A stretch of DNA of 12,499 nt, from contig MU130549.1 of the NCBI GenBank assembly GCA_015039465.1, positions 3,807 through 16,305 of the forward strand, written 5' to 3'. Position 1 is the stretch's first letter, and each line of letters starts with the position of its first letter. Below are positions 8,186 through 12,499 of this stretch, in pieces. The notes below the pieces were generated by a model, which saw only the letters and a program-made list of their open reading frames with translations, did not search any database and was not told the origin of the DNA. Source of the stretch: Phlegmacium glaucopus. Lineage: Eukaryota; Basidiomycota; Agaricomycetes; Agaricales; Cortinariaceae. A program made the translations under genes and the position numbers.

Positions 8186-9486
8186 TCGTCATCGGCCTGT
8201 TTAAAGAATTCGTCTCTGTCTTTGTTGTCCATCTTTGCCATCAAGGCTCAGATGTGGGAGTGCAATTCTTTGCCCTTCATCTTCTTGATTTCAGGGACCC
8301 CCGGCTTCTTCTGCCAGCTCTTCATTGTATTTGTGTTGGAGACTGTCTTCGTGCAGTCTCGGGAAAGGTGTCCTGGCTGTTTGCATTTGAAACAAAGCCC
8401 CTTTCTCATCACATCATTTCGTTCTTCCATAGACATTGTGTCTACGTCCATTGCGTTTGGGTCTTTCTTCTGGAAGTTCCATCTTCTTCCTTGTGGGCTC
8501 TGATTTTTATTTGTTTGACCAGTTTTTTTCTGGTTCACGTTTCCTCGGGAAAAGGAATTCATCATCTTCTTCCACTGATGGTCTAGGCGCAAAGCCCATT
8601 CATACCATCCAGCAATTGTTGTTGGTGGTTTTTCCAACGTCAGGATTCTTCGTTTTAATGAGGGGAGGATCGAGTCCTCGAATCATTCGGTGATAGCAAC
8701 CTCATCTTTGAGGCCGCTCTTCTGAACCAAGATCTTGAATTGAGCAATGTGCTCATCAATTGAGGTTTTCTCCTGTTGGAGGTATTTCAAGTCGTTTAGG
8801 GCATCACCCTTCGAGTTGTATTGTGCAAAGGCTTCTTCTAGCTCTTTGAAGAAGTTGAGAATGGTTCCGAAATCTGGTTTTGTTCCCAGAAGTGTGTTGT
8901 CAAAGATGTTCAAAACATATCCTTCTTTCCAAGAGGCTGCTTTGCCGTCATTCAATAAAGAGAGCATGAAGGCAATCTTTTTCAAGTCATCGTTGTAGAC
9001 TTTGTCGTTTATCGTCAGGTATAATTTCACATCGAGGAGGAATTTCCTCAATTCTTCTCTCTTGCCGGTAAAGGGCTTCGGCATGTTCAGCTTGATTTCT
9101 TTTGCTTCTTTGGAAGCCGGGGGAGTCATGACAGCGTCAACCATGTCTTCTGATTTTGGTGTCGGGGATCGTGTCAGGGTTCGGTTTAGAAGTTCAGCAA
9201 CTTCTTCTTCTGAGTTCGTTTCAGGTCGATAAGTCCACAGATTGTTATCTGTTCTGGTTTTGTTGGGACTGGTAAAGGATAGGAATGAGTTAGATTCTTC
9301 TTGATTAAAGTCCAATGGGTTTCTAGATGCGCTGAGTGCAGCAAGTGCTCGTTCTAGCACTTCTTCAGTGGGTTCGTTCATTGGTTCGGGAGGAGTAGAA
9401 TAATCTCCTTCTGTATCGTTTGTAGATTGAGAAGACTGGGAATATCTGTAAGTCCCTCTTCTTCTGTTTCTTGAACTTGACGCCAT
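8176..9486 (-). pseudogene. gag: Gag capsid/nucleocapsid ORF with two in-frame TGA codons
   Basis: One continuous frame of 436 codons plus the natural TAA at 8178-8176. It starts MASSSRNRRRGTYRYSQ. The N-terminal 110 residues or so are Ser/Glu-rich and look disordered. A retrotransposon Gag domain follows from about residue 130 (MPKPFTGKREELRKFLLDVK, later NFFKELEEAFAQYN). Near the C-terminus is a CCHC zinc knuckle, CFKCKQPGHLSRDC (8394-8353), that binds element RNA during particle assembly. TGA at 8685-8683 falls where relatives usually have Trp, and TGA at 8250-8248 where Arg is expected (CGA to TGA). The last codons GGT TTT before TAA form the frameshift heptamer to pol. Start and frame are sure; the ancestral residues at the stops are inferred from family knowledge. 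Confidence 0.93.
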
Positions 9487-9598
9487 TGCTCAGAGGTTCA
9501 GGTGTCGATCGGATCTTTCTCCAAGTTTCGATGTTCTGTTTTGTTTTGTTTTGTTTTGGGTAAGCGTAACTGTAGAAAGTATGTGAGTTCATGTAGAC
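9487..9598 (-). promoter_or_regulatory. 5' leader with CAAAA repeat
   Basis: The untranslated stretch between primer site and gag ATG. It holds a pure five-base repeat at 9538-9558, sense (CAAAA)4. Such CAA-rich sequence tends to be unstructured. The gag ATG follows in a good context (G at -3 and G at +4). Confidence 0.55.
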
Positions 9599-9609
9599 AC
9601 CTAGTCTTT
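9599..9609 (-). promoter_or_regulatory. Primer-binding site, self-priming type
   Basis: Sense AAAGACTAGGT, directly adjacent to the inner end of the 5' LTR. It does not begin with TGG, so it does not fit the CCA end of a tRNA; instead it pairs with 9766-9776 in the LTR. Confidence 0.78.
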
Positions 9610-9765
9610 TGTTATGACTTTGAACAATTCAGGTACGCTGATTGTTAACAGTCGTCACAATGTCAGGTTCGTGTATCAATCTGAGGTCTTGCGCTTTGTA
9701 GACTTGTTAAGGCCTAGAGCAGCGGTTGACTTTGAAAGAGATGTAGAGTAGAAGGTTCGTCTATT

Positions 9766-9776
9766 AAAGACTAGGT
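9766..9776 (-). promoter_or_regulatory. Predicted mRNA 5' end and 11-nt self-primer
   Basis: Sense ACCTAGTCTTT, perfectly complementary to the 11 nt next to the LTR at 9599-9609; pairing stops at exactly 11 nt on both sides. In Tf1 of fission yeast the first 11 nt of the mRNA fold back on the primer site, are cleaved off and prime minus-strand DNA. The TATA spacing supports a start at 9776. A second copy is at 3356-3366 in the 3' LTR. Confidence 0.78.
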
Positions 9777-9802
9777 ACAGAATCCAGTACAAAGTATAGA
9801 CA

Positions 9803-9810
9803 TTTATATA
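9803..9810 (-). promoter_or_regulatory. TATA box of the 5' LTR promoter
   Basis: Sense TATATAAA, placed 27-34 nt upstream of the predicted mRNA start at 9776. The same box is at 3393-3400 in the 3' LTR. The spacing is what a Pol II TATA box should have. Confidence 0.75.
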
Positions 9811-9975
9811 CAGAAAAGGTAAATGGAATGCATGAGGTACATGTGGAATGAATGTATGAAAACAATAAGGTAAAAGCATGTTAATGAAACAATGAAAGTT
9901 GCAAGTAGAACACATGTGTGATAAAGTAAAAAGAAATGAAAAAGGTGCATATGTTGCATGTAAAAGTTCGTAACA

Positions 9976-9980
9976 CTATA
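9976..9980. repeat. Target-site duplication CTATA, right copy
   Basis: CTATA directly follows the right LTR and is identical to 3195-3199. Together the copies fix both ends of the insertion to the base. Confidence 0.95.
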
Positions 9981-10649
9981 CTTTGCCCTTTTTAGATTGT
10001 TGGATTGGACCATGAGATCATAGAGAACTAACAAGTACATTTTTTGGTCTTTTTCACATATTTACTACTTGCTCTTGAGTTCTTCTCATAGTCAGTCTGA
10101 TTAAGACATTATTCAATCTTCAGTAGGAATGGACAAACATATATAAACATATGATTGCCAGTGATCGATTGTTGATGGGTATTTATACATAAGAGTCAAT
10201 ACTTTTTAAAGTTTTGAGAGACTGATACAACTATTTGTCAATACATTTCAAATCTTTACATTTAATGGTAAGGTAAGGCATGCTGCACATTTTTTACTAT
10301 CATAGCAGTGATCCTTGGCAAAAATTTGACCAACACAAATTCTCTGAACTGGATAAAAATAAAAATCTGTACTGCATGTTCTATAGAACAAACAAGCTTG
10401 TTTTATCAACCATCAGAATAGCCAAACTGCCAAACTATTCAACAACAAGGGTAACAACAGATCACAAAACACTTGAAGTCTTGTAGATTCAATTTGATAT
10501 CATTCTTTTATGTGCTTCTAACCATTCTCAACCAGGTAGTTCTTTCAATCATAGATTTTAATCAAGATGGAATTAACAAACAATCACAATGACATAACCA
10601 GCAATAACTCTTTTGGAAAGGTTGAAAACGCTAACAGGAGGTTGAAGAC
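9981..10649. other. AT-rich intergenic stretch, nothing recognised
   Basis: Outside the retrotransposon. A 68-codon plus frame at 10280-10486 has no motif and low-complexity AT-rich composition. I see no splice-linked exons here. Confidence 0.5.
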
Positions 10650-10990
10650 GTTACAGCTACCTGCAAAAACATAGGCAGGTTTACAAATTTCCATAGTTAT
10701 GCCTATATTTGGTTGTAAACAACTATTTTTAGTAAGACCCTTCAGGCACAATAAATTTTGCTCCAACACTACTCCACACCACCCATTTTTGAGGTTGCCG
10801 CTCGATAGAAACACTATGTCATTGACAACGGCCAAACATTGTAGTGGGGTGGTGGCTCCACCTGTGGGAGCATATAGCCCAAGGCAACCTACAAAAGGGT
10901 GATTGCTCAGGGTCCCTGGTTGTTTGGTGTAAACATAGGCGGGGCTAGGAAATTTGTAAACCTGCCTACATTTTTGTAGGTAGCTATAAC
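10650..10990. mobile_element. Foldback, MITE-like inverted-repeat element
   Basis: The left arm, starting GTTACAGCTACCTGCAAAAA at 10650, matches the reverse complement of the right arm ending at 10990 (GTTATAGCTACCTACAAAAA) over about 60 bp, including an identical GGCAGGTTTACAAATTTCC. More inward pairs exist: about 10778-10800 with 10883-10905 (GAGGTTGCC against GGCAACCTA), and ACACCACCC with GGGGTGGTGG. The whole 341 bp can fold into a long, interrupted hairpin. No coding frame is convincing and no clear target duplication is visible, so the borders are approximate. It could be a non-autonomous DNA transposon or a source of double-stranded RNA. Confidence 0.62.
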
Positions 10991-11119
10991 AGGCCTTCAA
11001 ATCATTGACGTGTAATTGAAACACAGTCATTATGTAACATTGTTTCATAAAAAACAGGACAAGACATAATGTTATTTAATTTTTTTCCTATCATGTATAT
11101 AGATCCATGGCAGAAAATT
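10991..11119. other. Short AT-rich spacer
   Basis: Lies between the foldback element and the tandem array. No gene or motif recognised. Confidence 0.5.
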
Positions 11120-11750
11120 AGGAAATTTTACCAGCAGCTAGACCTTTTCGCAAAAGGCTAGCACAACAGAAATCTCGCAAGAATTTTGTTGTTTGCCAGA
11201 AAACCAAAACAGACAATGGCAAGAAGAAGTGGATAGGAGAAATCATCACTTTTAGTTTATTAGCAGCTAAAGCCCTTTGCAAGGGGGCCCTAACACAACA
11301 GAAATCTAGCAAGAACTTTTGTTGTTTGCCAAAAAAACTGAAAATGGATGACAGCAAGAAGTAGATATCAACTTTAGTTTATTAGCAGCTAGAGCCCTTT
11401 GCAAGGGGGCCCTAGCACAACAGAAATCTCACAAGAATTTTTGTTGTTTGCCAGAAAACCAAAACAGACAATGGCAAGAAGAAGTGGATAGGAGAAATCA
11501 TCACTTTTAGTTTATTAGCAGCTAAAGCCCTTCGCAAGGGGGCCCTAGCACAACAGAAATCTCGCAAGAACTTTTGTTGTTTGCCAGAAAACCAAAGCAG
11601 ACGACGGCAAGAAGTAGATATCAACTTTAGTTTATTAGCAGCTAGAGCCCTTTACAAGGGGGCCCTAGCACAACAGAAATCCCCCAAGAATTTCTGTTGT
11701 TTGCCAGAAAACCAAAAGCTGACGACAATAAGAAGATGAACAGAGTCAAG
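11120..11750. repeat. Tandem array, about five units in A/B alternation
   Basis: Units start at about 11120, 11251, 11373, 11506 and 11626 (lengths about 130, 122, 133, 120 and 125). Each of the last four begins TTTAGTTTATTAGCAGCT, then AGCCCTT-TGC-AAGGGGGCCC, CACAACAGAAATC, and TTGTTGTTTGCCA. Two end types alternate: A units end GGATAGGAGAAATCATCAC, B units end AGAAGTAGATATCAAC, giving a higher-order period of about 255 bp. Unit 1 has a diverged head and unit 5 a diverged tail. Every unit holds a short hairpin. It is a minisatellite-like array, probably non-coding; the minus frames across it are repeat translations. Confidence 0.88.
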
Positions 11751-11857
11751 TTTAAACTGACCTAAAGTAGTGGAACATTCAAGATGTCACATTATTTATT
11801 TCTCATGCAATCAGATCATAGATAACGATTTGTAGATAAAGATTTGAATGAAATGTT
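11751..11857. other. Spacer ending in a possible splice acceptor
   Basis: AT-rich. It ends TTCAG at 11853-11857, which could be the 3' end of an intron before the zinc-finger exon. No upstream exon was found. Confidence 0.35.
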
Positions 11858-12081
11858 CAGACCTCATGGCTTTTGTTCCCATTGTCCACCGTACATTCCG
11901 TGTTAGAAATGCCCTCGTTTCCTACAAGAATACCTGTGGTGATAGTACACCCAGGACTACCATCAAAGGACAAGTTACAATTGGGAAAACACCAAAGTTT
12001 AAAAAGGTAGCTGCAACCAATAACATAGATACTGGTGTTTTGTTGTTCAAAATGGAAGGGGAACAAATACTGCCTGGAAGT

Positions 12082-12164
12082 GTAAGTTTTTTTTTACTTT
12101 ATTTTATCATTTGGTACTCATCATGTCATGTTGCTTTCATTTCTTAATGAAATGATATTTCTAG
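12082..12164 (+). other. Intron in the zinc-finger gene (83 bp)
   Basis: GTAAGT donor followed by a T-run, and TTTCTAG acceptor. Phase 0; removing it joins ...ILPGS to WCSGC and completes the cysteine pattern. Confidence 0.78.
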
Positions 12165-12332
12165 TGGTGTAGCGGCTGTTGAAACGGTGGTACAACAATC
12201 CTCTGTACTTTGTGTCAGATCAACTCAATATGCATGGAATGTATCAACTTTGAATCAGAAAAGGATGATCCTGACCCTATCCCATTTGAATGTCCATCTT
12301 GTTTCTTGAAGCAAAATAAATTTGGCAAATTT

Positions 12333-12384
12333 GTGCATTGATTTTAAAATATTGATTATCTGTTGATGTGAACACATGTTTTAG
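12333..12384 (+). other. Possible second intron in the zinc-finger gene (52 bp)
   Basis: Weak GTGCAT donor and TTTTAG acceptor. Removing it avoids the TGA at about 12339 and continues an open frame to the window end. Length is typical, donor is not. Confidence 0.42.
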
Positions 12385-12499
12385 CCATTTAAATTCTGTA
12401 GTACCTCATCAACTAGACAGAATTGGCCTCAGGTGCTAACCACACCACTCACAATTATCTCAATCCACCTCAAAGGAATGAACAACACACCTAGTGTTG

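Larger units (their letters stand above)
3200..9975 (-). mobile_element. Ty3/gypsy chromovirus LTR retrotransposon, complete but degenerate
   Basis: A 6,776-bp element with two LTRs, perfect TGTTA/TAACA LTR ends and a 5-bp target duplication. Sense order on the minus strand is gag, then pol (protease, RT, RNase H, integrase with GPF module, chromodomain), then two small ORFs. RNase H before integrase places it in Ty3/gypsy, and the GPF module with a C-terminal chromodomain places it among the chromoviruses. The 11-nt LTR-adjacent primer site complementary to the LTR itself points to the self-priming Tf1/sushi type. It cannot move on its own: gag, pol and both 3' ORFs carry in-frame TGA codons, and pol has two small deletions. 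It lies upstream of the left gene and on the same strand. Confidence 0.96.
9610..9975 (-). repeat. 5' LTR (366 bp)
   Basis: Same ends as the other LTR. On the sense (minus) strand U3 would run from 9975 to 9777, and R would begin at about 9776 if the self-primer marks the mRNA 5' end. At eight of the CpG differences this copy carries the decayed TG/CA form, against three for the 3' LTR. Confidence 0.95.
11858..12499 (+). pseudogene. Spliced gene fragment with Cys8 ADD/PHD-like zinc finger, partial
   Basis: Exons: about 11858-12081, 12165-12332 and 12385 to the right edge. The first reads MAFVPIVHRTFRVRN and on to KMEGEQILPGS; an upstream ATG at 11848 is in frame but may lie in an intron. The second holds four CxxC pairs: CSGC, CTLC, CMEC and CPSC, spaced 8, 5 and 16 residues. 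This is the PHD plan with the His replaced by Cys, as in the ADD fingers of ATRX and DNMT3, where the first loop also carries a GG (NGG here). Such fingers read histone H3 tails or scaffold chromatin proteins. An in-frame TGA at 12180-12182, just after CSGC, breaks it (expected Arg, Lys or Trp). The third exon stays open to the edge. It could be a chromatin factor or a gene carried by a DNA transposon; the rest lies outside. Confidence 0.62.

Noticed and set aside
3602..9486. TGA read as a sense codon (altered genetic code)
   Set aside because: All element stops are TGA, but pol also carries two deletions, the left gene has TAA and TAG stops with frameshifts, and the LTRs show the same CpG decay, so mutation is simpler.
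9587..9609. tRNA-primed primer-binding site
   Set aside because: The sequence after the LTR starts AAAGACTAGG and has no TGG next to the LTR, while an exact 11-nt match to the LTR explains it.
3200..9975. RIP of the ascomycete type
   Set aside because: Classical RIP favours CpA to TpA and gives TAA/TAG stops. Here changes fall at CpG and stops are TGA.
10584..11048. 154-codon minus frame across the foldback element
   Set aside because: It runs through both inverted arms and its product is arm sequence read through; no motif, so not a gene.
11118..11624. Minus frames with repeated peptides such as FWQTTKFLRDFCC
   Set aside because: They are translations of the tandem units. Unit lengths vary (120-133 bp), so the frame is not kept across the array.

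Overview
The window looks like nuclear DNA of a filamentous fungus, most likely a mushroom-forming basidiomycete (Agaricomycetes). The reasons are introns of about 47-83 bp with GTATGT/GTAAGT donors and CTAAC branch sites, a Ty3/gypsy chromovirus of the kind common in mushroom genomes, and heavy CpG decay typical of methylated DNA. The species cannot be named from the sequence.

Layout. (1) 1-2724, minus strand: a decayed gene of about ten exons and unknown family, running off the left edge. (2) 2725-3194: its upstream region. (3) 3195-9980: a complete LTR retrotransposon on the minus strand (element 3200-9975, 6,776 bp), bounded by a perfect 5-bp target duplication CTATA and LTRs of 367 and 366 bp that start TGTTA and end TAACA. 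Its sense order is 5' LTR, primer site, CAAAA-rich leader, gag, -1 frameshift signal, pol (protease, RT, RNase H, integrase, GPF module, chromodomain), two further small ORFs, polypurine tract, 3' LTR. (4) 9981-10649: AT-rich with nothing recognised. (5) 10650-10990: a foldback, MITE-like inverted repeat. (6) about 11120-11750: a tandem array of about 120-133-bp units in an alternating A/B pattern, each with a hairpin. (7) 11858 to the right edge, plus strand: part of a spliced gene for an eight-cysteine ADD/PHD-like zinc finger.

How the element works. An 11-nt stretch directly next to the 5' LTR is perfectly complementary to an 11-nt stretch inside the LTR, and a TATA box sits 27-34 nt upstream of the start of that stretch. 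This is the layout of Tf1-type self-priming, in which the 5' end of the mRNA primes its own reverse transcription in place of a tRNA. Gag and Pol are joined by a textbook -1 signal: G GGT TTT next to the gag TAA, a 6-nt spacer, then a stem-loop. After pol come a small coiled-coil ORF and a zinc-knuckle ORF that overlap as TAATG, which suggests coupled translation.

State. The element is dead. At least 11 in-frame stops interrupt its frames; all are TGA, and where family knowledge lets me judge, most replace arginine (CGA to TGA). Eleven of 13 substitutions between the two LTRs are transitions at CpG sites. The neighbouring genes also carry TGA lesions. The most interesting items are the self-priming architecture, the uncharacterised 3' ORF pair, the CpG-specific decay and the unidentified ten-exon gene.
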